Notes: generated by a model from the sequence alone, not told the origin. DNA of 64,000 nucleotides from Shewanella waksmanii ATCC BAA-643 (GCF_000518805.1 NZ_JAEH01000008.1:62001-126000), one strand, 5' to 3'; counted from the stretch's first letter, positions 1-8,861 are shown. Made by a program: numbers and translations.

Positions 1-1028
1 TGAAAACTCAGTTAGATAACCAAGCCCCTAAAATTTTGCAAAAGCATGGCGCGCCTGGCGTGGCAATAGCCTTTGTGCAAGGTGATGACGTAGTCGGTTT
101 TACAGCATATGGTTTTGCTGATGTTGCCACCCAAAAGCCAATAACAAAAGATACCCTGTTTAATGTTGGGTCCATTTCAAAAGTGGTGACCACATGGGGT
201 GTGATGCAACTCGTAGTTGAGGGAAAGGTAGAGTTAGATAAACCCATCAATCAATATTTAAAGCGCTGGAAAATTCCTGACTCTGAATTTGGCGTCGAAA
301 AGGTGACTTTAAGAAATGTGTTATCTCATACATCTGGACTGTCTTTGGGGCCCTATAGGGGTTGGAACTCTGCTGCGCAGGTTCCATCTTCAATTGTTGA
401 TTCGTTGCAAGGCAATAACAATGGCGCTGGGCTAGTTAAATTGCTACACGCGCCAGATTCAAAGTGGTCATATTCCGGAGGGGGGTATTCGGTTGTTCAA
501 CTGTTAATTGAAGATGTATCAGGCTTGAGTTTCGAAAACTATATGCAACAGTCGGTACTTAAACCCTTGGCGATGAATCACTCTACATTTAAGGTGACAC
601 CGAAGGTTATGGAGCAATCGGCAACGCCATATACCGACAGTGGCGATATAACCTCAATGGTCTATTTTGTAGAGCATGCCGCTGCAGGTCTGCATACAAC
701 GGCGATGGATTTGGCTCGTTTCAATTTGGCAATTCTTAAAAACGAGCAAGGTGAATACAATGGTGCTCAGTTGCTACCTAAAGCATTGATTGCAGATATG
801 ACTACCCCTGCTAATACTGGCGGACGCTGGAGTATGAGTTACGTGGTTGACCAAAGTAATGCCAGTTTAGGGTTTGCTGGATTTAATCGTGGCTGGGTGT
901 CGTTGAGTCGTTCGATGACGGCACAAAACATCGGTTATGTCATTCTAACTAACAGTAGTATTGGCCAGATTACTAACGATCTTGATAGTTTTATTTTGTC
1001 TAAAGTGGCTGAATCGCAAGCTAATTAG
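1..1028 (+). CDS. Serine hydrolase, class C beta-lactamase/PBP-like family (5' end cut by window)
   Basis: The reading frame is open to the left edge, so the start is not certain; the first two bases (tg) would complete an ATG if the preceding base is A. The visible protein carries an SxxK motif (SISK) in a segment reading NVGSISKVVTTW, which is the catalytic serine-lysine pair of the beta-lactamase/D-aminopeptidase/esterase superfamily (PF00144). The second motif is YSGG in place of the usual YxN, which occurs in esterase-like and peptidase-like members. Typical relatives act in the periplasm on amide or ester bonds; the substrate cannot be read from the sequence. A true beta-lactamase role is not supported. 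No signal peptide is visible because the N terminus is missing. Confidence 0.8.
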   Translation, partial: KTQLDNQAPKILQKHGAPGVAIAFVQGDDVVGFTAYGFADVATQKPITKDTLFNVGSISKVVTTWGVMQLVVEGKVELDKPINQYLKRWKIPDSEFGVEKVTLRNVLSHTSGLSLGPYRGWNSAAQVPSSIVDSLQGNNNGAGLVKLLHAPDSKWSYSGGGYSVVQLLIEDVSGLSFENYMQQSVLKPLAMNHSTFKVTPKVMEQSATPYTDSGDITSMVYFVEHAAAGLHTTAMDLARFNLAILKNEQGEYNGAQLLPKALIADMTTPANTGGRWSMSYVVDQSNASLGFAGFNRGWVSLSRSMTAQNIGYVILTNSSIGQITNDLDSFILSKVAESQAN

Positions 1029-1080
1029 GCGCTTAAAGGCGGCTTTGTAATAAGCTCTTTAAAAAGGATTTAAATCAGTT

Positions 1081-1428
1081 GTGGTCAAAAATATTAGCAA
1101 TAACTCTGTGTGTTCTGCTCGGCTACTCGGTTGCCAGTTTTCAGCTAGCCGTGCAGAGCTTAACGAGGAGATCGGTGACTATCAAAGGGAGATCCTCATC
1201 GCAGCAAGATTACTGCAAGAATACAGCGACAATTGTGCCACGGTAAAGCACAGTAATTTCTCACCTTATGTTGAGCACTCGGTAAGTCGTTACGCTTTAT
1301 TGGTTGATAAAGCTGAGGGCTTTCCCTATTTTATGGGCGAGTCTTTTACTTTAGATCATCAAGAGTCTGTTGTTGGGTTCGAACAACAAGTTGAGCAGAT
1401 GCATAAGGCGGTGAGTTTGTGCGAATAA
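1081..1428 (+). CDS. Hypothetical protein, probably frameshifted near its start
   Basis: A 115-codon frame opening with GTG, 52 bp after the serine hydrolase. No family recognised. The C-terminal two thirds are helical and polar (residues about 27-115, with EEIGDYQREILIAARLL). The first 26 residues look unnatural. The frame that starts at TTG 1079 encodes a convincing membrane or signal segment (SKILAITLCVLLGYSVASFQ) and then stops. AAGGA at 1064-1068 is well placed for the TTG. A single-base indel between about 1140 and 1175 would join the two into one exported protein, so this is either a sequencing error or a broken gene. Confidence 0.45.
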   Translation: MVKNISNNSVCSARLLGCQFSASRAELNEEIGDYQREILIAARLLQEYSDNCATVKHSNFSPYVEHSVSRYALLVDKAEGFPYFMGESFTLDHQESVVGFEQQVEQMHKAVSLCE

Positions 1429-1554
1429 AGCCAGTCCAGATCTAAATTGACTAAGCGATAGCTATTTAGCGACTGAAGCAAACCGATGCAGGCTAATTCT
1501 TCATGGAATGAAATGGCTTTTTAAAGTGCCCAATTGGGCTATCAGGGACGATTA

Positions 1555-3012
1555 ATGAATAAATTTGTAATACTCATAGGCATATTTTTTTCTGCTGCTT
1601 TAGCGGCAAATGACAAGCTGCTAATAGAAAATATCACCATAGTGTCATCGCATTTAAGCGCGCCAAACACGAATATGAATGTGCTGCTTAACAATGGTCG
1701 AATTGAGCAAATCACCTCGCAAAAAATCACTGATTACGATGCTAAAATAGACGGCGTTGATAAATTTCTGGCTCCAGGGTTGATGGACAGCCACGTGCAT
1801 GTTTCCTCTGTGCCAGGTATGGGGTTTGGTGTAGAACCCTTGGCGGTCAAGCATCCGCAAATTGTTGCGGCGTACTATGAGCAGCAACCAAAAAGCTTTT
1901 TATATTACGGTGTGACCCAAGTACTGGATCCTAACCCAGGCTTAAACTCCAAGCATTTTACCAATGCGGCTAACCATCCTGATTATTTTCGCTGTGAGGT
2001 GATCACGTCAAAAGACACTTTTCCTTATGTAGAAAAAACAGACTCGCTTTCTCAGTCTATGTATCGTTATTTAGTCGATGAGGCGGCGGCAGCGAATAAG
2101 CCTGATTCCGCAGAGAGTTTAGTGCAACAAATAGCCAGTTCGGGGGCTTCGTGTATTAAACTCTACTTTGAAGACGGCTACGGTGATGCCAATCAATGGC
2201 AGCTGTTATCTTCAGCGACGCTAAAGCGCATTAAAGTGGAGGCTGATAAACATAATCTTTTGATAGTGGCCCATGCCAATGCGTTTGATATGCAGCAGTT
2301 GGCCCTTGCTGCTGGCGTAGATGTGATTGCCCACGGCATGTGGAACTGGGGTCAATTTCGTCGCCACCGAGATGTGCCTGCAGAGATAGCTGCCACGCTC
2401 GATGTTATCATTGATGAGCAAGTAGGTTACATGCCAACCCAAAGAGTGATTGCTGGACTAGGAGAGGTTATGCTCCCCACAACGGCAAGTTCTCCGCAGT
2501 TTTTAGCTGTGACTCCAGCGCCTCTTTTAGACTGGTACCAAACTCCACAGGCGCAGTGGTTCAAAGAGGAGTTACGCATAGGGTTCGACGGCATGGCCGA
2601 CAACGCGATTGCTGAGATATTTTTATATGGGCGCATCGGCAAGGGCAACAAAGTGATCCAGTATCTTAATCATGCTAACCATCCAATATTATTGGCCTCT
2701 GATTTTCCTGGTAGTCCGAGCTATGCCAATCAACCGGGATTAACCACCTTCCAAGAGATGAAAGCGATGGCAAATGCGGGGTTATCTCCTGCACAAGTAC
2801 TGGCGGCCGCCACGATAAATAATGCCAAGCAGTTTAAGATGGATGCTGACTATGGCACGGTGCAAGTGGGTAAAAAGGCTAACCTGTTAGTCCTTGAGCG
2901 TAACCCGCTAGCGTCTGTTGAGGCATGGGATAGTATTGAAACCGTTATATTGAATGGTAAGCCAATTGCTAGGCAGGTGTTGGTTGCAGGCAATGAAAAG
3001 TCGCTGAATTAA
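1555..3012 (+). CDS. Secreted amidohydrolase family protein
   Basis: 485 aa from ATG 1555, chosen because AGGGA lies about 8 bases upstream and because the protein then begins with a signal peptide (MNKFVILIGIFFSAALAA). It belongs to the amidohydrolase superfamily (PF01979): a small beta domain, then PGLMDSHVHV with the HxH metal-binding pair, later histidines in VAHANAF and VIAHGMW, and the terminal aspartate in LASDFPG. The last part returns to the beta domain (GKKANLLVLERNPL). Relatives are imidazolonepropionase-like and prolidase-like hydrolases of cyclic amides or dipeptides. The substrate is unknown. The gene ends in a strong hairpin and faces the convergent gamma-glutamyltransferase gene. 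Confidence 0.85.
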   Translation: MNKFVILIGIFFSAALAANDKLLIENITIVSSHLSAPNTNMNVLLNNGRIEQITSQKITDYDAKIDGVDKFLAPGLMDSHVHVSSVPGMGFGVEPLAVKHPQIVAAYYEQQPKSFLYYGVTQVLDPNPGLNSKHFTNAANHPDYFRCEVITSKDTFPYVEKTDSLSQSMYRYLVDEAAAANKPDSAESLVQQIASSGASCIKLYFEDGYGDANQWQLLSSATLKRIKVEADKHNLLIVAHANAFDMQQLALAAGVDVIAHGMWNWGQFRRHRDVPAEIAATLDVIIDEQVGYMPTQRVIAGLGEVMLPTTASSPQFLAVTPAPLLDWYQTPQAQWFKEELRIGFDGMADNAIAEIFLYGRIGKGNKVIQYLNHANHPILLASDFPGSPSYANQPGLTTFQEMKAMANAGLSPAQVLAAATINNAKQFKMDADYGTVQVGKKANLLVLERNPLASVEAWDSIETVILNGKPIARQVLVAGNEKSLN

Positions 3013-3033
3013 ACTCGGTTAATATTGTTGGTG

Positions 3034-3073
3034 AATTACCGATATTCAACACTGATGTTGAATATCGGTAATT
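3034..3073. terminator. Convergent terminator, 18-bp perfect stem
   Basis: Perfect inverted repeat: left arm 3034-3051, loop CTGA, right arm 3056-3073, ending in AATTTTAAC. It lies between the convergent amidohydrolase and gamma-glutamyltransferase genes, 23 bp from the latter's stop. The T-run is short, but the stem is long, so it probably serves both directions. Confidence 0.7.
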
Positions 3074-3095
3074 TTAACAGCAATAGACTGCGCTA

Positions 3096-4823
3096 TTAAC
3101 GACCCATGGCTGTTGATGCTCGGCGTCTATCGCTAGCGCCAGTAATCTTGCCATTGTTGATTTCAACAGCGTTTAGTCCACTGACCATAGGTAGCACATA
3201 CACCGGATAACCATAGTCGATAAATTCCGGCACCAGCATTTCGGCGAAAGTGGTTTTTTCAACCAGTAACCCGGTGGTGTATTGTGACTTAGTGCGATCG
3301 ACTTTGGTGCCATATTGGATATTGGGCAGATCAATGGCTTCTTGCGCTGTCAGTTGCCAGTCAATCACCCCGACTAGCGTTTTGAGCACATACCCCGGGA
3401 TTTGCCCGCTGCCGGGCGACCCAATAACCAACCTCAGCCTGTTTTGATTGTCTAAAACCATTAACGGTGTCGTGGCTGAACGAGGTCTTTTTCCCGGCGC
3501 TATCGCATTTTGAGCCGGTTTACCATCAACTACGGGGTTGTGAGTAAAATTGTCCATCTGTGCATTCAATATTAAACCATCGACCATCACGCCTGAACCC
3601 ATCCCGGTGCCGACGGTACTGGTCATGGCAATGGCATTGCCTTGGGCGTCGACAATCGAAATGTGGCCAGTATCTCGACCTTCTAGCTTACTGTCGCTGC
3701 CAGGCATTTGCGCTAATAGTGCTCCGGCTGCGGGTGGCTGTGGCATCACGCCGTTTTTAGGTAGCAAGGTTCTGCGCTGAGCTAAATAGGCTTTATCTAA
3801 TAACGCTTGGCTGGGAACTTCGACATAATCGGGGTCGCCCGCATAGGCAATACGGTCGGCCTGAGTGATACGCATGGCTTCGGTCATCAATCGCCACGCC
3901 TGCGCATCTGTTGGCTGCATATCGTTAAGTTGGTAAGGCTCAAGTAATGCCAGTGTTTGCGCGACCATAGTGCCACCCGATGACGGGTAACCAAAAGAGA
4001 TAATTTGATGCCCACGGTAGTCAGTTTTAACGATGTCGCGGTGCTTGAGCTGATAGTGATTGAAATCATCCATCGTCAATTGAGGTTGATCGGCTTCCAG
4101 TCGCTGGTTGACGGTCTGCACTATCTGCTGACCTAATGCCCCTTGATACAAATAGTCATCGCCCTGTTTGGCTATGTTGGCCAAAGTGTTAGCTAATGCG
4201 GGATTGGTCATTAAGCTGCCGGTGGGTTTTATCTGCTCATCTTGCCAATAAAGCGCCTTGATTTCAGGGTCGTGTTGCAGGCGAGCTTGTTCCCTAACAA
4301 CAATATCGTGGGTGTAGCTGTTTAATGCATAACCTTGGTTAGCTAAATCTATTGCCGGCTGTACTAATTCTGCCCAATCGAGCTTGCCGTATTGTTGATG
4401 GGTCTGATATAGCAATTTCAACGTACCGGGAATTGCCACCGAGCGCGGACCCAATACCTCACTGTTATCGACCGCTTTGCCTTGGTGCATAAACATATTG
4501 GCGTGGGCACTTGCCGGTGCGGCATCTCTGCCGTCAAACGCGTGAAACTGTTTAGCTTGGTGGTGATAAAACAGTGCGAAAGTGCCGCCACCAATACCGG
4601 TCATATCTGGTTCAACCACAGTCATGACCATTTGCATCGCAACCATGGCATCGATGGCGTTGCCTTGCTTGTTCAATACATCATAACCGGTTTTAGCCAC
4701 GTAAGGGTTGGTGGCACTCACCATAAAAGATTCACCTGTGGCGGTAGGCGTTAGCGGTAGCTCTTTGGCCGCTACGATAGTTGAGGTGAAGTAGAAAAAG
4801 CCAGTCAATAATGATTTTCGCAT
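3096..4823 (-). CDS. ggt: Gamma-glutamyltransferase (gamma-glutamyltranspeptidase)
   Basis: 575 aa, the usual length for this Ntn-hydrolase. An N-terminal signal peptide (MRKSLLTGFFYFTSTIVAA) sends it to the periplasm. It cleaves the gamma-glutamyl bond of glutathione and other gamma-glutamyl compounds. The precursor self-cleaves ahead of a threonine. Here that residue is Thr385 in RDTGHISIVDAQGNA, followed by the conserved segments LNAQMDNF (about 419-426) and GSPGSGQIPGYVL (about 468-480). The residue after the catalytic Thr is Gly where E. coli Ggt has a second Thr, so this is a divergent clade within the family. It is a single gene, convergent with the amidohydrolase. Confidence 0.9.
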   Translation of the reverse strand: MRKSLLTGFFYFTSTIVAAKELPLTPTATGESFMVSATNPYVAKTGYDVLNKQGNAIDAMVAMQMVMTVVEPDMTGIGGGTFALFYHHQAKQFHAFDGRDAAPASAHANMFMHQGKAVDNSEVLGPRSVAIPGTLKLLYQTHQQYGKLDWAELVQPAIDLANQGYALNSYTHDIVVREQARLQHDPEIKALYWQDEQIKPTGSLMTNPALANTLANIAKQGDDYLYQGALGQQIVQTVNQRLEADQPQLTMDDFNHYQLKHRDIVKTDYRGHQIISFGYPSSGGTMVAQTLALLEPYQLNDMQPTDAQAWRLMTEAMRITQADRIAYAGDPDYVEVPSQALLDKAYLAQRRTLLPKNGVMPQPPAAGALLAQMPGSDSKLEGRDTGHISIVDAQGNAIAMTSTVGTGMGSGVMVDGLILNAQMDNFTHNPVVDGKPAQNAIAPGKRPRSATTPLMVLDNQNRLRLVIGSPGSGQIPGYVLKTLVGVIDWQLTAQEAIDLPNIQYGTKVDRTKSQYTTGLLVEKTTFAEMLVPEFIDYGYPVYVLPMVSGLNAVEINNGKITGASDRRRASTAMGR

Positions 4824-4989
4824 GGTCTAAACGATTAATGAAACGAGCGGGTATTATTTCATAGTCGCATACTTGCTGCTGAGCAAACCTAGGCTTGGTT
4901 TAGCTGCGGTACAGCTTGTTGTACAAGTTGTTAGCACCATGTATTTACCTAGGTTTTGCTTGTTGTTATTGCGTGACGTTGGCTAAGGT

Positions 4990-5037
4990 CATCAGTGCAT
5001 CAGTGCATCAGTGCATCAGTGCATCAGTGCATCAGTG
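4990..5037. repeat. Six perfect 8-bp tandem repeats (CATCAGTG)
   Basis: Six uninterrupted copies of CATCAGTG, 48 bp in all, in the gap between ggt (its promoter side) and the downstream end of the methyltransferase gene. Units of 8 bp are prone to slipped-strand length change. The array lies about 170 bp upstream of the ggt start. Confidence 0.95.
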
Positions 5038-5098
5038 CCTTAGTCGCATGATGCTAAGGCGTGATGACAGGCGTTGTTGATATTAAGACAGTCAAAAG

Positions 5099-5755
5099 TT
5101 ACTTATTACGGACAAAGTTTAGAATGTGACCTTTAAAGTCACTGTCTAGGTAATCGGTATGTTCTGGCTTAGAAAAGGTGGATAAATAGCCCATCTTAAG
5201 CAGGCTTTTGGCTAGTTTGGTTTTTCTTCCCCTTCCAGGGTCGACGATGATCACTTCACATTGTGGCTTTGAGTGTTCGTGGATGAAATTTGACAGTAAG
5301 TCGATATGTTCATCTTCATATAATAGATCGCTACCAATAATTAAGTCGAAGCGACCCAAACTATCATCACTATCGCCCCAGCCCGTGCGCTCAAAGGGAA
5401 TAAGATCGTCACCATTTAACTCAGAGTTTCTGGCAAGAAAGGTCTCCACCTCGGGGTGGTAATCCGTTGCGGTAATATCCACTTGGCGTTTATTGAGTAA
5501 CAAACTGCTAAGCGCTGTGCCGCAGCCAATTTCTAACACCCGTTTCACCCCAACATCATAGTCAGCAATATGGTGAGCCAACACTAAACTTGATGGCCAA
5601 ACCACACCAAAAATCGGCCAAGTAGCAGACGAGATGCCTAGCTCTTCGGCAATGCCATCGGGGTCGTGGAATTCCTGTTTATTTCGCAGTGTGCACAGGT
5701 GAATATCGGTTTTTCCAAACTCGATGGTTTGGTAACGTAAACGCAGATCTGTCAT
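5099..5755 (-). CDS. Class I SAM-dependent methyltransferase, METTL21/Methyltransf_16-like
   Basis: 218 aa. Motif I is clear (RVLEIGCGTALSSLLL), followed by an acidic end of strand 2 (ITATDYHPEV) and the family-typical FDLIIGSDLLYEDEH, whose acidic-hydrophobic motif is characteristic of PF10294 enzymes. In eukaryotes these methylate lysines of proteins, and bacterial members are mostly uncharacterised. The N-terminal part (GIAEELGISSATWPIFGVVWPSS) matches the Trp-Pro motif that precedes the Rossmann fold in this family. The target is unknown. It is a single gene on the minus strand. Confidence 0.8.
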   Translation of the reverse strand: MTDLRLRYQTIEFGKTDIHLCTLRNKQEFHDPDGIAEELGISSATWPIFGVVWPSSLVLAHHIADYDVGVKRVLEIGCGTALSSLLLNKRQVDITATDYHPEVETFLARNSELNGDDLIPFERTGWGDSDDSLGRFDLIIGSDLLYEDEHIDLLSNFIHEHSKPQCEVIIVDPGRGRKTKLAKSLLKMGYLSTFSKPEHTDYLDSDFKGHILNFVRNK

Positions 5756-6112
5756 TTGGCCGCCTCAATCATTGAGCGCTCAGCCAGGTATCAGTGATAA
5801 ATGACAAAACGAAGAACTACAGGTTATAGTGATTGGCCTGCAATTGAAAGTAATATATTTAACAATAGATTATGCTGCTAGTAGTGATGTTGCGCCCGTA
5901 TGAACTACTCCAGTCAATTATTGCGACACTGCGCCGTTTCTTTTATCACGGGTGAGAGCACCCTAGTGAATCACAGTCTGTTAAGAGACTCCTTAACCGT
6001 CGAACTGGTAATCAAAAGTGACTAAAACGGGGGCTGCTAGCTAAGTGCCTTGAATCGTGCTGTTTTATCCCCATCTCTTATTTAAGGGAGCAATGGAGCG
6101 ATGGAGCGATAA
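5756..6112. other. Intergenic region with no gene seen
   Basis: Divergent promoter region between the methyltransferase (minus) and the small membrane protein (plus). No ORF of note. Just ahead of the next start is a short duplication (ATGGAGCG twice, near 6092-6107) that also supplies the GGAG ribosome-binding site. Confidence 0.6.
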
Positions 6113-6385
6113 ATGCAAATCCTGGATACCGTAGCTGGATTGAATATTGATGGGTTATCCTTAGTAGCCTACTGCGCAGCGACTGTAGTGTTGCTGCTAT
6201 TGTTTTGGCTGATGTATCGCATTGTGCTGTGGGCGAAAAACATGCCGAAAGGCGCTTTTATTATGCTCGCAGTGTTTCCTCTTATTTCACTGTTTCCCAT
6301 TCCCCATCAAGAAATTAAAAAAATTGAGCGTATCAAGCAGCAAGAGATAAAGGCTGAAGATGAAAGTGGTGAACCGCCGGTTTAG
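6113..6385 (+). CDS. Small membrane protein of unknown function
   Basis: 90 aa, with GGAG about 8 bases before the ATG. Two hydrophobic segments are visible: residues about 16-38 (LVAYCAATVVLLLLFWLMY) and about 48-62 (AFIMLAVFPLISLFPIP). They are followed by a charged tail rich in Lys and Glu. No family recognised. It is followed at short distance (27 bp) by a 71-aa gene and then by the SPFH-tail-like gene, which suggests a three-gene unit. Confidence 0.65.
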   Translation: MQILDTVAGLNIDGLSLVAYCAATVVLLLLFWLMYRIVLWAKNMPKGAFIMLAVFPLISLFPIPHQEIKKIERIKQQEIKAEDESGEPPV

Positions 6386-6412
6386 ACCAAGATTTAACAA
6401 AAGGAGTAAACC

Positions 6413-6628
6413 ATGGATTTTTGTATCAGCCGCATAAATACGCCACAGGGAATTTTTAAGCTAACGGGTCGCCGCGTCATTGTTGGCAGCCAAACGGTAA
6501 TTCACTATCAAGGTGCCAAATTTATGAGCACTGACGGTTGGGTAGAGCTCGATCTTGATTCATCAAAAGCAAAGCAAGTACTCGATAAAATTGAAGCTGT
6601 GGTGATTAATCATCTGAATCAAGATTGA
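6413..6628 (+). CDS. Small hypothetical protein (71 aa)
   Basis: Starts at ATG 6413 after a strong AAAGGAG. A soluble mixed alpha/beta protein with no signal or membrane segment. The middle (RRVIVGSQTVIHYQGAKFMSTDG) looks like a small beta sheet. No family recognised. It lies between the small membrane protein and the SPFH-tail-like protein, all on the plus strand with short gaps. Confidence 0.65.
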   Translation: MDFCISRINTPQGIFKLTGRRVIVGSQTVIHYQGAKFMSTDGWVELDLDSSKAKQVLDKIEAVVINHLNQD

Positions 6629-6696
6629 TTTTATTAAACCGATTCAACATTATAGCTAGACTTGTTTTTAGCAATTCGTAGTTGAATGGAGTCAGA

Positions 6697-7167
6697 ATGT
6701 ATCAAAATAAACAGGCACTCGCTTTGGGCTCTGTCGCCTTTCTTACCATTATTGGACTGCTAACTCTGGTAATGGCCTTTTGGGCTTGGCCTAAATATAA
6801 CGTGTATAAAATGGAACTTAATGGTCAAGCGGCACTAAAAGAGGCGCAATGGTCAAAGCAAATACTCATTGAAGAAGCCAAAGCTCGCGAGCAAGCGGCA
6901 CTCATGCAAGCTAAGGCTAAAGTCACGCTAGCTGAGGCAGAAGGCGAGGCGCGGCTAGTACGTGCAAAAGCCGAGGGACTAGCAGATATTGAGCGCGCTA
7001 AAGCGGCTGCGCAAGCGAACAAAATTATTGGTGAATCATTGAAAGATAATGAAGCTTATTTGCGCTACGTGTGGATAAAGGGACTGCAAGATGGTGCTGG
7101 TGAGCGAATTTATATTCCAACTGAAGCTGGGTTACCGATTTTAGAAGCCGGTAAAGCGGGCCAATAA
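6697..7167 (+). CDS. Membrane-anchored coiled-coil protein resembling the C-terminal part of SPFH/HflC proteins
   Basis: 156 aa from ATG 6697, with GGAG nearby. The N terminus has one membrane segment (residues about 8-28, SVAFLTIIGLLTLVMAFWAW). It is followed by a long Ala/Glu/Lys/Arg-rich helix (about 42-115, with EAEGEARLVRAKAEGLADIE) like the oligomerisation tail of prohibitin, HflK/HflC and QmcA proteins. It ends in a short segment (RYVWIKGLQ, RIYIPTEAG) also reminiscent of those tails. The SPFH domain itself is missing. The likely role is in a membrane scaffold or in partnership with a protease, but that is inference. Confidence 0.7.
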   Translation: MYQNKQALALGSVAFLTIIGLLTLVMAFWAWPKYNVYKMELNGQAALKEAQWSKQILIEEAKAREQAALMQAKAKVTLAEAEGEARLVRAKAEGLADIERAKAAAQANKIIGESLKDNEAYLRYVWIKGLQDGAGERIYIPTEAGLPILEAGKAGQ

Positions 7168-7201
7168 CTGGTGTGGGCAACTCAACTGTTTAAGGATTGC
7201 A

Positions 7202-7765
7202 GTGTTAGATAAACTAGAATCAGACAGGTTAACGTTAACACCGCCTTCGATGGATTGGCAAAACACGATGTTGCAGGCAGTTGTTGATAGTCAAAATACA
7301 TTGCGGCAATTTTTGCCTTGGGTGCCGAACGCCTTGACTGAGCAAGAATCAATTAATGACATGCAGAAGGCGATAGATAATTTCGAACGCTTCGAAAATG
7401 AGTTGCGCTTTGGCCTGATAGAAAAAACTTCGGGTCAGCTTGTTGGGGTGATTGGTTTAGTGATACGAGACAAATCGGTGCCATTTTTTGAGATAGGTTA
7501 TTGGCTGCGTAGCAGTTGTGCGGGAAAAGGCTATATTACCGAGGCGGTGACTCGGCTTGAGCGTTATGCATTTACTGAGCTTAGCGCCAATAGAGTAGAA
7601 ATTCGTGTCGCTGAAACTAACTTGAAGAGTCAAGCGGTTGCCGAACGTTGTCAGTATTTACTCGAGGGTATGTTGGTAAATGAGTGCCGACTGCCCAGCG
7701 GTGCACTCAGCAATACACTGATCTATGCCAAGTCGCAGCAAACATATAGCTCTTCATCGATGTAA
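7202..7765 (+). CDS. GNAT acetyltransferase, RimJ/RimL-like
   Basis: 187 aa from GTG 7202, with AAGGA about 7 bases upstream. The order is typical of ribosomal-protein N-acetyltransferases and related GNATs: N-terminal LESDRLTLTPP, then GLIEKTSGQLVGVIGL, then FFEIGYWLRSSCAGKGYITEAV (acetyl-CoA binding loop, here with AGKG), then ANRVEIRVAETNLKSQAVAE. These enzymes acetylate N termini or amines. The exact substrate is unknown. The gene follows the SPFH-tail-like gene by 34 bp. Confidence 0.85.
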   Translation: MLDKLESDRLTLTPPSMDWQNTMLQAVVDSQNTLRQFLPWVPNALTEQESINDMQKAIDNFERFENELRFGLIEKTSGQLVGVIGLVIRDKSVPFFEIGYWLRSSCAGKGYITEAVTRLERYAFTELSANRVEIRVAETNLKSQAVAERCQYLLEGMLVNECRLPSGALSNTLIYAKSQQTYSSSSM

Positions 7766-7864
7766 AAGGATTTGTATGCCGTTTTCCCTCTATACTCCGT
7801 TGACTGTCATCATCTTTAGGCCGACTAAAGTTTGGCAAGCAGATAATCTTTATTCCGGCGCTCA

Positions 7865-8350
7865 ATGATGAGATTTGGCCGCGCTTGGTTTACCTCCTAT
7901 GTTCTGATGCTATTGAGCATTCAACTTGTTGGCTGTGCCAGTGGCGAGGTTGATGTGCTTGATGCCGAGGGTCGGGTGATTGGTCAATGTAGCGCCGAAT
8001 TCAACTTTCATCGCTACGGCGCGCAAGATTCGGTGGATTACATCCTACATTTATGTGCTCAAGAGCATGTCGAGCAGGGGCGTTTGATTGCCGATCAACG
8101 TTATATTGAGCAAGATTTTAGCTTACCCACGCCGCCTAAAAACCGTCAGTGGAATCAAAGTCTGGCACATCAAGCCTTTGTCGATAAACAGATCACTGAA
8201 CAGCAACTGGGTTATGTGTTGGCTGCGATTGAGTATCACTATTGGATGCAACGCCAACAAGCGCAAGCATTGCTCGAACAGGGGCAGTTGACAACTGCGC
8301 AATTTGAGCAACGATTAGCCCAAGCCAAGCGCGAGTTAACCGGAGAGTGA
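7865..8350 (+). CDS. Putative lipoprotein of unknown function
   Basis: 161 aa. A signal sequence ends in a lipobox (SIQLVGC), which predicts a lipid-anchored mature protein. The mature part contains further Cys residues (GQCSAEF, LHLCAQE). It ends in a Gln/Ala-rich helix (about 105-158) with two repeats of the form ITEQQLGYV and LTTAQFEQR, which look like short-helix EF/SHOCT-like turns. No named family. It is 28 bp ahead of the cupin gene. Confidence 0.6.
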   Translation: MMRFGRAWFTSYVLMLLSIQLVGCASGEVDVLDAEGRVIGQCSAEFNFHRYGAQDSVDYILHLCAQEHVEQGRLIADQRYIEQDFSLPTPPKNRQWNQSLAHQAFVDKQITEQQLGYVLAAIEYHYWMQRQQAQALLEQGQLTTAQFEQRLAQAKRELTGE

Positions 8351-8378
8351 GTATTGCGGTTAAGTTTAAGGGATAGGA

Positions 8379-8861
8379 ATGAAGTTAGACGATGAGTTGT
8401 TTAGCCAGTTATTAGCCACCGCTGGCGCCAGTGAGCGCCTGCGAGCACACCTAAATTTGCATCAGAGTTATGATGAACCGGTGCAGCGGCTGTGTATCGC
8501 ACTGCAACATGGCAGTTATGTGCGCCCCCATCGGCATGTGTTAGCCAATAAATGGGAGCTAATAATGGCTTTACGTGGTGAGGTCGTTTTAGTGCAATTT
8601 GACAGTACAGGTGCGATTACCGATAAAACCCGCTTAACGCCGGGGACGGCAGTCTCGGCAATTGAGTTACCGGAAAATAGCTGGCATTGCTTATATGTCC
8701 CGTCTGAGCACGCAGTGATTATGGAGGTAAAGCCAGGCCCTTATTCAAGCATTGATGCGGCAGAGTTTGCTTCATGGGCACCTGCAGAAGGCGAGAGTCA
8801 ATCGATTGATTTTCTCAGTTGGCTGTATCAAGCCCGGCTGGGTGATAGGTATTTACCCTAA
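8379..8861 (+). CDS. WbuC-family cupin-fold metalloprotein
   Basis: 160 aa with a clear AGGGATAGG before the ATG. The central cupin motif is YVRPHRHVLANKWELIMAL, followed by RGEVVLVQFD and PENSWHCLYVP. The His residues would bind a metal. This arrangement is that of the WbuC family, often found near O-antigen genes but also alone. No O-antigen genes are present here, so the biological role is open. It follows the lipoprotein closely. Confidence 0.75.
   Translation: MKLDDELFSQLLATAGASERLRAHLNLHQSYDEPVQRLCIALQHGSYVRPHRHVLANKWELIMALRGEVVLVQFDSTGAITDKTRLTPGTAVSAIELPENSWHCLYVPSEHAVIMEVKPGPYSSIDAAEFASWAPAEGESQSIDFLSWLYQARLGDRYLP

Noticed and set aside
1..1028. Reading the first gene as a beta-lactamase resistance gene
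   Set aside because: SxxK alone is shared with esterases and peptidases; the second motif is not the beta-lactamase form, and the N terminus is missing.
4482..4754. 90-codon frame opposite ggt
   Set aside because: Antisense shadow of a well-conserved gene; no start signal.
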